DNA of 64,000 bases from Streptomyces sp. DG2A-72 (GCF_030499575.1 NZ_JASTLC010000001.1:3868001-3932000); one strand, 5' to 3'. Positions 17,326 through 26,454 are shown, counted from the first letter of the stretch. A program made the numbers and translations. The notes: a model not told the origin generated them from the sequence alone.

Positions 17326-17628
17326 CTACTTGTCGCCCTTGCCGCCCTTGCCCTTGTCGTCGCCGCCGGCGCCCATGGACTCGTAGATCTCCTTGCACAT
17401 GGGACACACCGGGTACTTCTTCGGGTCGCGGCCCGGTACCCAGACCTTGCCGCACAGCGCCACGACGGGGGTGCCGTCGAGGGCGCTCGCCATGATCTTG
17501 TCCTTCTGGACGTAGTGGGCGAAGCGCTCGTGGTCACCGTCGCCGTGGGACACCTGCGGCGTCGGCTCTACGAGGGTCCCCGTACCAGTCCCGCGCTGCG
17601 GCTGGGTCTCAGGCTCAAGAGTGCTCAT
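17326..17628 (-). CDS. DUF3039 protein with a treble-clef-like Cys pattern
   Basis: 100 residues from ATG 17628. The conserved C-terminal half reads 'DGTPVVALCGKVWVPGRDPKKYPVCPMCKEIYESM', with one Cys plus CPMC that probably bind zinc, preceded by 'HERFAHYVQKDKIMAS'. This is the actinobacterial DUF3039 family; function unknown. The Gly/Lys/Asp-rich tail is flexible. A strong stem-loop follows the gene. Confidence 0.85.
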   Translation of the reverse strand: MSTLEPETQPQRGTGTGTLVEPTPQVSHGDGDHERFAHYVQKDKIMASALDGTPVVALCGKVWVPGRDPKKYPVCPMCKEIYESMGAGGDDKGKGGKGDK

Positions 17629-17657
17629 AGGCCCAAGGGTACTGAAGCTCACATGTC

Positions 17658-18239
17658 TCAGTTGAGCGAAGGGTCGTCCGGATAGGTGGCGACCATCGCG
17701 AGCTCGTTGCGCTGGCGGCGCAGGACCTCGCGCCAGAGTCTTTCCGGGGACGGGGAGGACACGTCGCCGGGCTCCGACTCCACGACGTACCAGGCGCCCT
17801 CCACCAGCTCGTCCTCCAGCTGGCCGGGGCCCCAGCCGGCGTAACCGGCGAAGATGCGCAGGGAGCCGAGGGCCGAGGCGAGCAGTTCCGGCGGGGCCTC
17901 CAGGTCCACGAGCCCGATCGCGCCGTGCACCCGGCGCCAGCCCAGCGGCACGTACCCGCCCGCGGGCTCGCCCGGGATGACGGCCACGCCGAGGGCCGAG
18001 TCCAGGGACACCGGGCCGCCCTGGAAGACGACACCGGGCTCCCCGGCGAGATCCGCCCAGCCCTCCAGGATGTCGCCCACGTCCACCGGGGTGGGGCGGT
18101 TGAGGACGACACCGAGCGAGCCCTCCTCGTCGTGGTCGAGAAGGAGCACCACCGCGCGGTCGAAGTTCGGGTCCGCCAGGGCGGGTGTTGCCACGAGCAA
18201 CCGCCCTGTGAGCGAGGACACCTCGGTCATGCCAGACAT
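17658..18239 (-). CDS. YqgE/AlgH family protein
   Basis: 193 residues from the ATG at 18239 (GGGA five bases upstream); the ATG at 18230 is an alternative. Family hallmarks: 'LTGRLLVATPALADPNFDRAVVLLLDHDEEGSLGVVLNRP' at the start, 'VFQGGPVSLDSALGV' in the middle and 'FAGYAGWGPGQLEDELVEGAWYVV' later. The family is conserved and of unsettled biochemical role. Transcribed with the DUF3039 gene 29 bases downstream. Confidence 0.92.
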   Translation of the reverse strand: MSGMTEVSSLTGRLLVATPALADPNFDRAVVLLLDHDEEGSLGVVLNRPTPVDVGDILEGWADLAGEPGVVFQGGPVSLDSALGVAVIPGEPAGGYVPLGWRRVHGAIGLVDLEAPPELLASALGSLRIFAGYAGWGPGQLEDELVEGAWYVVESEPGDVSSPSPERLWREVLRRQRNELAMVATYPDDPSLN

Positions 18240-18480
18240 GATCCCGCATCTTCCCTTCGCGCGGGGAGGCAATGCGGGTTCGGGAGTGAATGCAGCTCAG
18301 GGCTCAGCGGTGCGTCCCAGGCGCACGACTCGGCCAGTGACCCCATGTGCCCGTGTACGAACGGTTCGTGTTGTGACAGAGCTATGACGGAGCTGGGTGG
18401 TACTTGGACTTACGGAAGGGGGGTCGGCGGCGATTACTCTGTCTGTCCGGCCCTGCCCAACTCATCGGAACGCGAGATAC

Positions 18481-19821
18481 ATGACCGTCAACGACGATGT
18501 CCTGCTTGTCCACGGCGGAACTCCGCTGGAGGGCGAGATTCGTGTCCGCGGTGCGAAGAACCTCGTACCGAAGGCCATGGTCGCCGCCCTGCTGGGCAGC
18601 GCGCCGAGTCGACTGCGCAACGTTCCGGACATCCGTGACGTGCGTGTCGTACGCGGCCTGCTGCAACTGCACGGGGTGACGGTCCGTCCGGGTGAGGAGC
18701 CGGGCGAACTGGTCCTGGACCCGTCGCACGTGGAGAGCGCGAATGTCGCCGACATCGATGCCCACGCGGGTTCTTCGCGCATCCCCATCCTGTTCTGCGG
18801 TCCGCTGCTGCACCGCCTCGGGCATGCGTTCATCCCCGGCCTCGGCGGCTGCGACATCGGCGGCCGGCCCATCGACTTCCACTTCGAGGTGCTGCGGCAG
18901 TTCGGCGCGAAGATCGAGAAGCGGGCGGACGGGCAGTACCTGGAGGCTCCGCAGCGGCTGCGCGGTACCAAGATCCAGCTGCCGTACCCGTCTGTCGGCG
19001 CGACCGAGCAGGTGCTGCTGACGGCGGTGCTCGCGGAGGGCGTGACGGAACTCTCCAACGCCGCCGTGGAACCGGAGATCGAGGACCTGATCTGCGTCCT
19101 GCAGAAAATGGGCGCGATCATCGCGATGGACACCGACCGCACCATCCGCATCACCGGTGTGGACAAGCTCGGCGGCTACACCCACCGCGCCCTCCCGGAC
19201 CGCCTGGAGGCCGCCTCCTGGGCGTCCGCGGCGCTGGCGACCGAGGGCAACATCTACGTCCGTGGCGCCCTGCAGCGCTCGATGATGACGTTCCTCAACA
19301 CCTACCGGAAGGTGGGCGGGGCCTTCGAGATCGACGACGAGGGCATCCGCTTCTGGCATCCCGGCGGCCAGTTGAAGTCCATCGCGCTCGAAACGGACGT
19401 CCACCCCGGCTTCCAGACGGACTGGCAGCAGCCGCTCGTCGTGGCGCTGACGCAGGCGACGGGCCTCTCGATCATCCACGAGACGGTCTACGAGTCCCGC
19501 CTGGGCTTCACCTCCGCGCTCAACCAGATGGGCGCCCACATCCAGCTCTACCGCGAGTGCCTCGGCGGCTCGAACTGCCGCTTCGGCCAGCGCAACTTCC
19601 TCCACTCTGCGGTCGTCAGCGGCCCCACCAAGCTCCAGGGCGCCGACCTGGTCATCCCCGACCTCCGCGGCGGCTTCTCGTACCTCATCGCGGCGCTGGC
19701 GGCCCAGGGCACGTCCCGCGTCCACGGCATCGACCTCATCAACCGCGGCTACGAGAACTTCATGGAGAAGCTGATCGAGCTCGGCGCGAAGGTGGAACTG
19801 CCGGGCAAGGCGCTCGGATAA
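18481..19821 (+). CDS. murA: UDP-N-acetylglucosamine 1-carboxyvinyltransferase
   Basis: 446 residues; first committed step of peptidoglycan synthesis, transferring enolpyruvate from PEP to UDP-GlcNAc in the cytosol. Visible: the 'GAKNLVPKAMVAALL' substrate loop (Lys-Asn pair), the catalytic Cys in 'LGGCDIGGRPIDFH' (Cys retained, hence expected fosfomycin target), and the repeated inside-out alpha/beta pattern. Start ATG 18481 fits the family start 'MTVNDDVLLVHGG'. Monocistronic; its last 60 bases are duplicated 78 bases downstream. Confidence 0.95.
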   Translation: MTVNDDVLLVHGGTPLEGEIRVRGAKNLVPKAMVAALLGSAPSRLRNVPDIRDVRVVRGLLQLHGVTVRPGEEPGELVLDPSHVESANVADIDAHAGSSRIPILFCGPLLHRLGHAFIPGLGGCDIGGRPIDFHFEVLRQFGAKIEKRADGQYLEAPQRLRGTKIQLPYPSVGATEQVLLTAVLAEGVTELSNAAVEPEIEDLICVLQKMGAIIAMDTDRTIRITGVDKLGGYTHRALPDRLEAASWASAALATEGNIYVRGALQRSMMTFLNTYRKVGGAFEIDDEGIRFWHPGGQLKSIALETDVHPGFQTDWQQPLVVALTQATGLSIIHETVYESRLGFTSALNQMGAHIQLYRECLGGSNCRFGQRNFLHSAVVSGPTKLQGADLVIPDLRGGFSYLIAALAAQGTSRVHGIDLINRGYENFMEKLIELGAKVELPGKALG

Positions 19822-19869
19822 CCGCGGCTCTTGGCTCCGGCCCGGGGCAGCGCCGCTCTCGGCTGGGGG

Positions 19870-19889
19870 TCCGGGGGTTAGCCCCCGGA
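19870..19889 (+). terminator. Short hairpin after murA
   Basis: TCCGGGGG-TTAG-CCCCCGGA is a perfect 8-bp stem 48 bases after the murA stop, without a T run; plausible Streptomyces terminator. Confidence 0.5.
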
Positions 19890-19899
19890 TAGACACAGC

Positions 19900-19959
19900 A
19901 TGGAGAAGCTGATCGAGCTCGGCGCGAAGGTGGAACTGCTCGGCAAGGCGCTCGGCTAA
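19900..19959 (+). repeat. Duplicate of the last 60 bases of murA
   Basis: Matches 19762-19821 at 57 of 60 positions and keeps the frame from an internal ATG to a TAA stop (19 codons, with Pro to Leu and otherwise identical residues). No ribosome binding site precedes it, so it is probably a silent remnant. Confidence 0.9.
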
Positions 19960-19990
19960 GCGGCCTTGGTGAAGTCGACTGCGGTTCGGC

Positions 19991-20046
19991 AGCGCCCCGA
20001 AGGGGCGCGGGGAACTGCGCGACCGGCCACAACGGGCCCGCGGACG
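19991..20046 (+). repeat. Interspersed GC-rich repeat, copy 2
   Basis: AGCGCCCCGAAGGGGCGC hairpin followed by GGGGAACTGCGCGACC and GGCCAC, same layout as copies at 3559 and 27381. It lies between murA and the convergent HU gene. Confidence 0.75.
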
Positions 20047-20102
20047 ATCGACGGACTATCGCGGCACTGCCCGCGGAGCGCTTAGCAGTCGTTCGTACGA
20101 CG

Positions 20103-20135
20103 ATGGGGCGGCCCCTGGTGAAGGGGCCGCCCCAT
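20103..20135. terminator. Strong stem-loop terminator between murA and HU
   Basis: ATGGGGCGGCCCCT and AGGGGCCGCCCCAT form a perfect 14-bp stem around GGTGA. Located 48 bases past the HU stop on the minus strand, it likely ends that transcript and may act in both directions. Confidence 0.88.
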
Positions 20136-20182
20136 TGGCGTTACTCAGGCGCCGTACACCGTCCCGTGGTGCACAGGCAAGG

Positions 20183-20464
20183 TCACTGGCCCTTGGCCGC
20201 TTCCTTGAGCTTGGAGCCCGCGGAGACCTTCACGCTGTAGCCGGCCGGGATCTGGATGGGGTCGCCGGTCTGCGGGTTGCGCGCGGTGCGAGCGGCACGG
20301 TGGGTGCGCTCGAAGGTCAGGAAGCCGGGGATGGTGACCTTCTCGTCGCCCTTGGCGACGATCTCGCCGACGGTCTCGGCGAACGCGGCCAGAACGGCGT
20401 CGGCGTCCTTGCGGGTCACCTCGGCGCGGTCGGCCAGCGCGGCCACCAGCTCACTGCGGTTCAT
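20183..20464 (-). CDS. hup: Histone-like nucleoid protein HU
   Basis: 93 residues: 'MNRSELVAALADRAEVTRKDADAVLAAFAETV' helical dimer part, then 'VTIPGFLTFERTHRAARTARNPQTGDPIQIPAGYSVKVSAGSKLKEA', the DNA-bending arm and C-terminal helix. The start ATG 20464 has GGGAG eight bases upstream; a longer in-frame reading from 20563 lacks family similarity. It is the short HU (HupA type), without the Lys/Ala-rich tail of HupS. Compacts the nucleoid. Followed by a strong terminator. Confidence 0.95.
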   Translation of the reverse strand: MNRSELVAALADRAEVTRKDADAVLAAFAETVGEIVAKGDEKVTIPGFLTFERTHRAARTARNPQTGDPIQIPAGYSVKVSAGSKLKEAAKGQ

Positions 20465-20801
20465 GTTGTTACTCCCGTGTTCTTCTTGCCGTATGAGGCG
20501 TGCCACGCGGCGGAGCCGCATATCGGGCACTGCGAAGTCGATGCTGCCAGGGCCCTCGGACATTCCCCGGACCCGGGTCCGCCATCGGACCCTCGCGCCC
20601 AGGGAGGCATCCTGCCCCTACCTGCGGCGGGAAAGCCAATCCGGCACCCGTAGGAGTCGTGAGAACACCCTTGGGAGTCACACGAAAAGAGGGCTGAGCC
20701 TGGCCGCAACGATAAACGGCGGCCAAAGGCCCTGCGTTCCGCGACGCGCCGGGTTAAGGCCCGTCGTGGCGATCCTCACAGCAGGCCACACACCGACGAG
20801 C
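20465..20801. other. Promoter space of HU and malic enzyme tail; short inverted repeat copy
   Basis: No gene. Positions 20503-20523 are an exact inverse copy of the 21-bp insert in the repeat at 3587-3607. The stretch should hold the HU promoter on the minus strand; no clear -10/-35 pair was picked out. Confidence 0.5.
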
Positions 20802-22220
20802 CTACGACGCCGTCGCGCCCGCCGCCTTGGCGGCCTCCCGCACCGCGCCCGCCACCGCACCCGCGACCTTGTCGTTGAAGACGCTGGGCACGATGTAGTT
20901 CGGGTTGAGCTCGTCCTCGGTCACCACGTCCGCCAGGGCCTTCGCCGCCGCGAGCATCATGTCGGTGTTGACCGTGCGGGACTGGGCGTCGAGGAGGCCG
21001 CGGAAGACGCCCGGGAAGACCAGCACGTTGTTGATCTGGTTCGGGAAGTCGGAGCGGCCGGTGGCCACAACAGCCGCCGTCTGACGGGCGATTGCCGGGT
21101 CGACCTCGGGGTCGGGGTTCGCGAGCGCGAACACGATGGCACCGTCGGCCATGGCGGCCACGTCGTCGGCGTCGAGGACGTTCGGGGCGGAGACGCCGAT
21201 GAAGACGTCGGCGCCGCGCACGGCCTCCTTGAGGGTGCCGGTGATGCCCTCGGGGTTGGTGTTGTCGGCGATCCAGCGCAGCGGCGAGTCGGGGGCGGCG
21301 GCCATCAGGTCCTCGCGTCCGGCGTGCACGACACCGTGGATGTCGGCGACGACGGCGTGCTTCACGCCCGCGGCGATGAGCAGCTTCAGGATCGCCGTAC
21401 CGGCCGCGCCGGCGCCCGACATGACGACCCGTACGTTCTCAACTCCCTTGTCCACCACGCGAAGTGCGTTGGTGAGCGCGGCCAGCACGACGATCGCGGT
21501 GCCGTGCTGGTCGTCGTGGAAGACGGGGATGTCGAGGGCCTCGCGCAGCCGTGCCTCGATCTCGAAGCAGCGGGGTGCGGAGATGTCCTCGAGGTTGATG
21601 CCGGCGAACCCGGGGGCGATCGCCTTGACGATCTCGACGATCGCGTCGGTGTCCTGGGTGTCCAGGCAGATCGGCCAGGCGTCGATGTCGGCGAAGCGCT
21701 TGAAGAGGGCCGCCTTGCCTTCCATGACCGGCATGGCGGCCATCGGGCCGATGTTGCCGAGGCCGAGGACCGCAGAGCCGTCCGTCACGACCGCAACCGT
21801 GTTGCGCTTGATGGTCAGGCGCCGGGCGTCCTCGGGGTTCTCGGCGATCGCCATGCAGACGCGGGCCACACCCGGCGTGTAGACCATGGAGAGGTCGTCA
21901 CGGTTGCGGATGGGGTGCTTGGACTGCATCTCGATCTTGCCGCCGAGGTGCATGAGGAACGTACGGTCGGAGACCTTGCCGAGGGTGACGCCCTCGATGC
22001 CGCGCAGCTGCTCGACGATCTCGTCGGCGTGTGTCGTGGAGGTCGCCGCGATGGTGACGTCGATGCGGAGCTTCTCATGGCCGGAAGCCGTCACGTCGAG
22101 GCCGGTCACCGAGCCTCCGTGGGACTCGACGGCCGTGGTGAGCTGGGAGACCGCGGTACCGCTCGCGGGCACCTCCAGCCGGACCGTCATCGAGTAGGAG
22201 ACGCTGGGCGCCGTTGCCAT
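20802..22220 (-). CDS. NAD(P)-dependent malic enzyme with N-terminal ACT domain
   Basis: 472 residues. Residues ~8-85 form an ACT-like ligand-binding domain ('VSYSMTVRLEVPASGTAVSQLTTAVESHGGSVTGLDV'). The catalytic part has 'SMVYTPGVARVC', 'VVTDGSAVLGLGNIGPMAAMPVMEGK', the metal-binding 'EDISAPRCFEIE' and the Rossmann 'VVMSGAGAAGTAILKLL'. It converts malate to pyruvate and CO2, linking the TCA cycle to pyruvate and NAD(P)H supply. The ACT domain suggests amino-acid or metabolite feedback. Cofactor preference cannot be told from the sequence alone. Confidence 0.93.
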   Translation of the reverse strand: MATAPSVSYSMTVRLEVPASGTAVSQLTTAVESHGGSVTGLDVTASGHEKLRIDVTIAATSTTHADEIVEQLRGIEGVTLGKVSDRTFLMHLGGKIEMQSKHPIRNRDDLSMVYTPGVARVCMAIAENPEDARRLTIKRNTVAVVTDGSAVLGLGNIGPMAAMPVMEGKAALFKRFADIDAWPICLDTQDTDAIVEIVKAIAPGFAGINLEDISAPRCFEIEARLREALDIPVFHDDQHGTAIVVLAALTNALRVVDKGVENVRVVMSGAGAAGTAILKLLIAAGVKHAVVADIHGVVHAGREDLMAAAPDSPLRWIADNTNPEGITGTLKEAVRGADVFIGVSAPNVLDADDVAAMADGAIVFALANPDPEVDPAIARQTAAVVATGRSDFPNQINNVLVFPGVFRGLLDAQSRTVNTDMMLAAAKALADVVTEDELNPNYIVPSVFNDKVAGAVAGAVREAAKAAGATAS

Positions 22221-22331
22221 GGCCGACTTCCTCTGCTTTCACCGTGTGACGCTGGATGCCGTCCGATCGTCGCACCTACTGCCGGGTAGCTGGTAGCCGC
22301 CCCGGATTGCGGACTTTTTGTTCACAGCGAA

Positions 22332-22364
22332 AGAGGCTCACGTCACAGGGTGACGTGAGCCTCT
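22332..22364. terminator. Stem-loop terminator after helD-like gene
   Basis: AGAGGCTCACGTCA and TGACGTGAGCCTCT form a perfect 14-bp stem around CAGGG. It lies between the malic enzyme promoter and the HelD stop on the minus strand and ends the HelD transcript. Nothing else is seen in 22221-22522. Confidence 0.9.
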
Positions 22365-22522
22365 CGCATGTTCAGTGACACCGACCCGCCATGCTCGCCT
22401 CGCGGCAAGTGGTCGCTCGTAGCGACGAAGGTTGGGCCCGGGGGCTTGGATCGGGCCGGTGCCACACCCAGGCTAACAAACAGATCCCGTAAGCCCATTC
22501 CCGTCGCTGGAGTCCATCTGGA

Positions 22523-24991
22523 TCAATCCCGGAGAAGGTCCGGGACCCCGGTCGAGTCCGGCTCGTCCCGCTCCCCCGACACCACCGTCAGCTGCTGGGT
22601 GGCCCGGGTCAGTGCGACGTACAGCACACGCAGGCCCGCCGGGCTCTCGTCGGCGATCTCCGCGGGCGAGACGACCACTGTCGCGTCGTACTCCAGGCCC
22701 TTCGCCTCCAGGCTGCCGAGCGCCACGACCCGGTCGCCGAGGCCGGTGAGCCAGCGGCGGGCCTCCTCGCGCCGGTTCATGGCGACGACGACGCCGACCG
22801 TGCCGTCGACGCGGTCGAGCAGCCGGGCGGCCTCCTCTCGGACGGTCCGGCCGAGGGAGTCGCGGACAGCGGTGAAGCGTGGCTCGACGCCGGTGGAGCG
22901 GACCGCCTTCGGTGACTCGGAGCCGGGCATGGCCAGTGCCAGTACCTTCGCCGCCAGCTCGGCGATCTCGGCCGGGTTGCGGTAGTTCACGGTGAGCTGG
23001 AAGCGGCGGCGCGGGCGGGTGCCTAGTGCCTCGTCGCGGGCCTGGGCGGCCTCGTCGGGGTCGGACCAGGAGGACTGGGCGGGGTCGCCTACGACCGTCC
23101 AGGTGGCGTGCCGGCCGCGGCGGCCGACCATGCGCCACTGCATGGGCGTGAGGTCCTGGGCCTCGTCGACGATGACGTGCGCGTACTCGACACGCTCCTG
23201 CGCCAGCCGCTCGGCCCGCTCGCGCTGCGACTCCTCGCGTACGGGCATCAGCTCGTCGAGCCCGGTGAGCTGGTCGAGCGGGTCCAGCTCGCGCTTCTTG
23301 CGGGGGCGGGCGGGGGTGCCGAGGATCGCCTGGAGCTCGTCGAGCATGGCGATGTCGTGCACGCTGTGGCCGTCCCGCTTGAGCGAGCGGGCCACCTTGC
23401 GGATCTCCCCGGGGTTGAGGATCCGCCGGGCCCAGCGGCCCAGGCGGCGTTCGTCGGCCATGGCGGCCAGGACGTGCTTCGGTGTGAGCTCCGGCCACCA
23501 GGCGTCGAGGAAGGCGATGAAGGCGTCCTCGGACGTGATGTCCTCGTCGAACGACGACCGCAGCTCGGCGGCCAGCTCGGGGTCGGTGTGCCGGGCCGCG
23601 GCGCCCGACTGCTCCCACAGCGCGTCGAGCAGCAGCTTGCGGGCGCGCGGGCGCAGCAGGTTCACGGGGGCCGTGCCGCTGAGGGCGGCGTGGCGGATAC
23701 GTTCCAGCTCCGCCGCCTCCAGCTCGAGCCGGCGCCCGAATGCGACCACGCGCAGCCGGGCGGGCGGAGCGGCGGGTGCCCCGTTCTGTACGGGCGTGGC
23801 GTCGTCGCTCCGATCGCTCTCCTCGCCGAAGGCGAGCTGACCGGAGGCGAGCTGGCCGGAGGCCGGTCGGCCGGAGACAGCAGGCCTCCCCGCCGCGGCA
23901 CCCGCGTCGATCACGGCCCCCCGCCCGAACTCCAGCGCCCCCCGCGCCGCCTTCCGCAGCACCTTCAGCATGCGGTACGAGCCCTTGGCGCGGGCCACCG
24001 ACGGGGAGTCGTACAGCGTGGCCTCGGTGCCGTCGACGAGGGAGCCGATGGCGCGAATGGCGACCTGGCCCTCCTCGCCGAGGGAGGGGAGGACGCCCTC
24101 GGTGTACGCGACCAGCAGCGGGGTCGGCGAGACGATGAGGATGCCGCCCGCGTACCGGCGCCGGTCCTGGTACAGCAGATACGCCGCCCGGTGCAGCGCC
24201 ACCGCGGTCTTGCCGGTGCCGGGGCCGCCCTCGACGTACGTCACGGAGGCGGCGGGGGCGCGGATGACCAGGTCCTGCTCGGCCTGGATGGAGGCGACGA
24301 TGTCGCGCATGGTGTGGCTGCGGGCCTGTCCGAGCGCGGCCATCAGGGCGCCGTCACCGATCACCGGGAGCGCATGGCCGTCCAGCGTGGCCTTCAGCTC
24401 GGGGCGCATCAGGTCGTCCTCGACGCCGAGGACACGGCGGCCCTTGGAGCGGATCACCCGGCGGCGTACCACCCGTCCCGGATCGACCGGGGTGGACCGG
24501 TAGAAGGGTGCGGCGGCGGGTGCGCGCCAGTCGATGACCAGCGGTGCGTAGTCCTGGTCGAGGACTCCGATCCGGCCGATGTGCAGGGTCTCGGCGATGT
24601 CGGCCGTGCCGTCGTCGCGCACGGCGCCGTCGGCGGGCTCGACCGCGGTGTACGCGCCGTCGGGTCCCTTCTTGCCGTCCTTGCCGAGCAGCAGGTCGAT
24701 ACGGCCGAAGAGGAAGTCCTCGAACTCGTTGTTCAGGCGGCTGAGGTGGATGCCCGCCCGGAAGACCTGCGCATCACGCTCGGCGAGTGCGCCGGGCGTG
24801 CCGACCTGGCCGCGCTTGGCGGCGTCGTTCATGAGGAACTCTGCCTCGTGGATCTTCTCCTCGAGCCGCTGGTACACCCGGTCCAGGTGTTCCTGTTCGA
24901 CGCCGATCTCCCGGTCGCGCACGGAGTCGTCGCGTACGGAGTCCTGGGCGGAGGAGTCGAGCGCGGTTTCCTGTTGAGCCTGAGCGGCCAC
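22523..24991 (-). CDS. HelD-like UvrD/Rep superfamily 1 ATPase (RNA polymerase recycling factor)
   Basis: 822 residues. The N-terminal coiled-coil arm ('IGVEQEHLDRVYQRLEEKIHEAEF ... GRIGVLDQDYAPLVIDWRAPAAAPFYRS') is typical of actinobacterial class II HelD; Walker A is GGPGTGKT (Lys261), Walker B 'VIVDEAQDLTPMQW', and the C-terminal helicase motif is 'LRVLYVALTRATQQLTVV'. HelD proteins remove stalled RNA polymerase from DNA, and Streptomyces relatives confer rifamycin tolerance. Between the two ATPase lobes (about residues 360-400) lies a low-complexity insertion with 'SGRPASGQLASGQLAFGE' repeats. Monocistronic with a strong terminator. Confidence 0.87.
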   Translation of the reverse strand: MAAQAQQETALDSSAQDSVRDDSVRDREIGVEQEHLDRVYQRLEEKIHEAEFLMNDAAKRGQVGTPGALAERDAQVFRAGIHLSRLNNEFEDFLFGRIDLLLGKDGKKGPDGAYTAVEPADGAVRDDGTADIAETLHIGRIGVLDQDYAPLVIDWRAPAAAPFYRSTPVDPGRVVRRRVIRSKGRRVLGVEDDLMRPELKATLDGHALPVIGDGALMAALGQARSHTMRDIVASIQAEQDLVIRAPAASVTYVEGGPGTGKTAVALHRAAYLLYQDRRRYAGGILIVSPTPLLVAYTEGVLPSLGEEGQVAIRAIGSLVDGTEATLYDSPSVARAKGSYRMLKVLRKAARGALEFGRGAVIDAGAAAGRPAVSGRPASGQLASGQLAFGEESDRSDDATPVQNGAPAAPPARLRVVAFGRRLELEAAELERIRHAALSGTAPVNLLRPRARKLLLDALWEQSGAAARHTDPELAAELRSSFDEDITSEDAFIAFLDAWWPELTPKHVLAAMADERRLGRWARRILNPGEIRKVARSLKRDGHSVHDIAMLDELQAILGTPARPRKKRELDPLDQLTGLDELMPVREESQRERAERLAQERVEYAHVIVDEAQDLTPMQWRMVGRRGRHATWTVVGDPAQSSWSDPDEAAQARDEALGTRPRRRFQLTVNYRNPAEIAELAAKVLALAMPGSESPKAVRSTGVEPRFTAVRDSLGRTVREEAARLLDRVDGTVGVVVAMNRREEARRWLTGLGDRVVALGSLEAKGLEYDATVVVSPAEIADESPAGLRVLYVALTRATQQLTVVSGERDEPDSTGVPDLLRD

Positions 24992-25051
24992 CGGGCCCCC
25001 TTCTGACGTGCTGGGCAGCCGTCAAAGGTACGCGAAGGGGGCCCCGGAAAG

Positions 25052-25882
25052 CTATGCGTCTACCTCGACAAGCCGCTTCCCTTCGAAGGTCATGACCTCG
25101 AAGTGGTCGATCTCGTTCGGTGTGAAGGCGGCGCCGCCGTGGACGTAGAGCGGGTTCCTGGCCTGCTCGGTCTTGGCGTTCTCGATGCCGTAGCCCCAGT
25201 TCGGGACGGACCAGGAGGTGATCGTCTCGCGTTCGCCGTTCTTGCCGACGGCGATGAGAGAGCACTTCAGAGGGCCTTTGACGTTCTTGAGCTCAAGGAC
25301 GGCGTGGGTGCCCCAGGCCTTCGGCTCCAGGGCGACGCTGGCGCTGACCTTGGTGGTCGGGTCGGTCGCCGAGATCTTGTCGGACATGTGGTCGAAGGCT
25401 TCCTTGGCGGGGCTGGCCGAAAGCGTCTCGTTGCCGCCGCCCGTGCCCTCGTCGCCGGCCGTCGTCGCCACCGCCGCGACCGGACCGCCGACGATCAGCG
25501 CCGCCGCGGCCGCCACCATGTAGAAGGAACGGCGACGGGTCATGGCGCGTCGCTCGGCGACTTCGTTGACCAGCTTCTCCGCGAGCCGCGGGGAGGGCTT
25601 GGCGGACAGCGACTCGCCGATGGCGGGCGTACCGGTGCCGGGCAGGTCCGCGAGGGCGGCCAGCATCGGCTCCATCCCGGCGAGTTCGTCGAGCTGCTGG
25701 GCGCACCACTCGCAGCCGGCGAGATGTGCCTCGAAAGCGGTTGCCTCGGCGTCGTCGAGAATCCCGAGAGCGTAGGCGCCGACGGTCTCGTGCTCGTTCG
25801 GGCCCGGAGATCCCTGCATAGGGCCAGACATACCCGGACCACCCGAGCCGAATCCCTGATGTCCCCCGTACACACTCATCAC
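25052..25882 (-). CDS. rsuA: Zinc-binding anti-sigma factor (ZAS), partner of SigU
   Basis: 276 residues. The cytosolic N terminus has the ZAS motif H53-x3-C57-x2-C60 (HLAGCEWC); one membrane helix spans about 118-142; the C-terminal ~130 residues lie outside the membrane. Starts at GTG 25882 or ATG 25879, overlapping the sigU stop, so it is translationally coupled to the sigma factor it should hold inactive. Symbol given from synteny with S. coelicolor SCO2953, recalled rather than searched. The external domain resembles anti-sigma K domains. Confidence 0.87.
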   Translation of the reverse strand: MMSVYGGHQGFGSGGPGMSGPMQGSPGPNEHETVGAYALGILDDAEATAFEAHLAGCEWCAQQLDELAGMEPMLAALADLPGTGTPAIGESLSAKPSPRLAEKLVNEVAERRAMTRRRSFYMVAAAAALIVGGPVAAVATTAGDEGTGGGNETLSASPAKEAFDHMSDKISATDPTTKVSASVALEPKAWGTHAVLELKNVKGPLKCSLIAVGKNGERETITSWSVPNWGYGIENAKTEQARNPLYVHGGAAFTPNEIDHFEVMTFEGKRLVEVDA

Positions 25883-26454
25883 GCCGTCACCCCCCGCTCC
25901 TCCAGTGCCAGCTTCATCGATCGCAGGGCATAGAACACCCGTGAGCGCACTGTGCCACTCGGTATGCCGAGCGTCTCGGCCGCCTCATTGACCGTACGCC
26001 CCTTGAAGTAAGTCTCTACGAGCACCTCCCGATGGGCGGGGGTCAGGTCGTCGAGCGCGTCCGACAGCGTCATCAACCACAGCGCCTTGTCGATCTCGTC
26101 CTCCGCGGGGATGACCTCCAGCGGCGACGGATCGACCTCCTGCGGCCGGGCCTGCCGGCTGCGGTGGCCGTCGATGACGATGCGGCGTGCGACCGTCACC
26201 AGCCAGGGGCGTACAGATCCGGTCGCTCGATTGAGCTGACCGGCGTTCTTCCAGGCACGGATGAGTGTCTCCTGCACGACGTCCTCGGCGCGCTGCCGGT
26301 CTCCGGCGACCAGCCGAAGGACATAAGCGAGCAGAGGTCCGGCGTGCTCTCGGTACAGCGCACGCATCAGCTCCTCATCTGGTTCCGAGGGCTGGGACAT
26401 GCGATGTCGGGCCCTCGATGCACGTTCATTGGCCACGACGGAATCCTTGCGCAC
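25879..26454 (-). CDS. sigU: ECF RNA polymerase sigma factor SigU
   Basis: 191 residues from GTG 26454, chosen because GGAGG stands six bases before it; the ATG at 26649 would add 65 residues without sigma features. Region 2 is 'LMRALYREHAGPLLAYVLRLVAGDRQRAEDVVQETLIRAWKN', region 4 'LTPAHREVLVETYFKGRTVNEAAETLGIPSGTVRSRVFYALR'. Coupled to a ZAS anti-sigma factor. In S. coelicolor the corresponding sigma (SCO2954) affects differentiation and secretion when unleashed. Symbol from gene order murA-hup-malic-helD-rsuA-sigU. Confidence 0.9.
   Translation of the reverse strand: MRKDSVVANERASRARHRMSQPSEPDEELMRALYREHAGPLLAYVLRLVAGDRQRAEDVVQETLIRAWKNAGQLNRATGSVRPWLVTVARRIVIDGHRSRQARPQEVDPSPLEVIPAEDEIDKALWLMTLSDALDDLTPAHREVLVETYFKGRTVNEAAETLGIPSGTVRSRVFYALRSMKLALEERGVTA

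Noticed and set aside
19900..19959. Independent 19-codon gene after murA
   Set aside because: No ribosome binding site and near-identity to the murA end; best seen as a duplication remnant.
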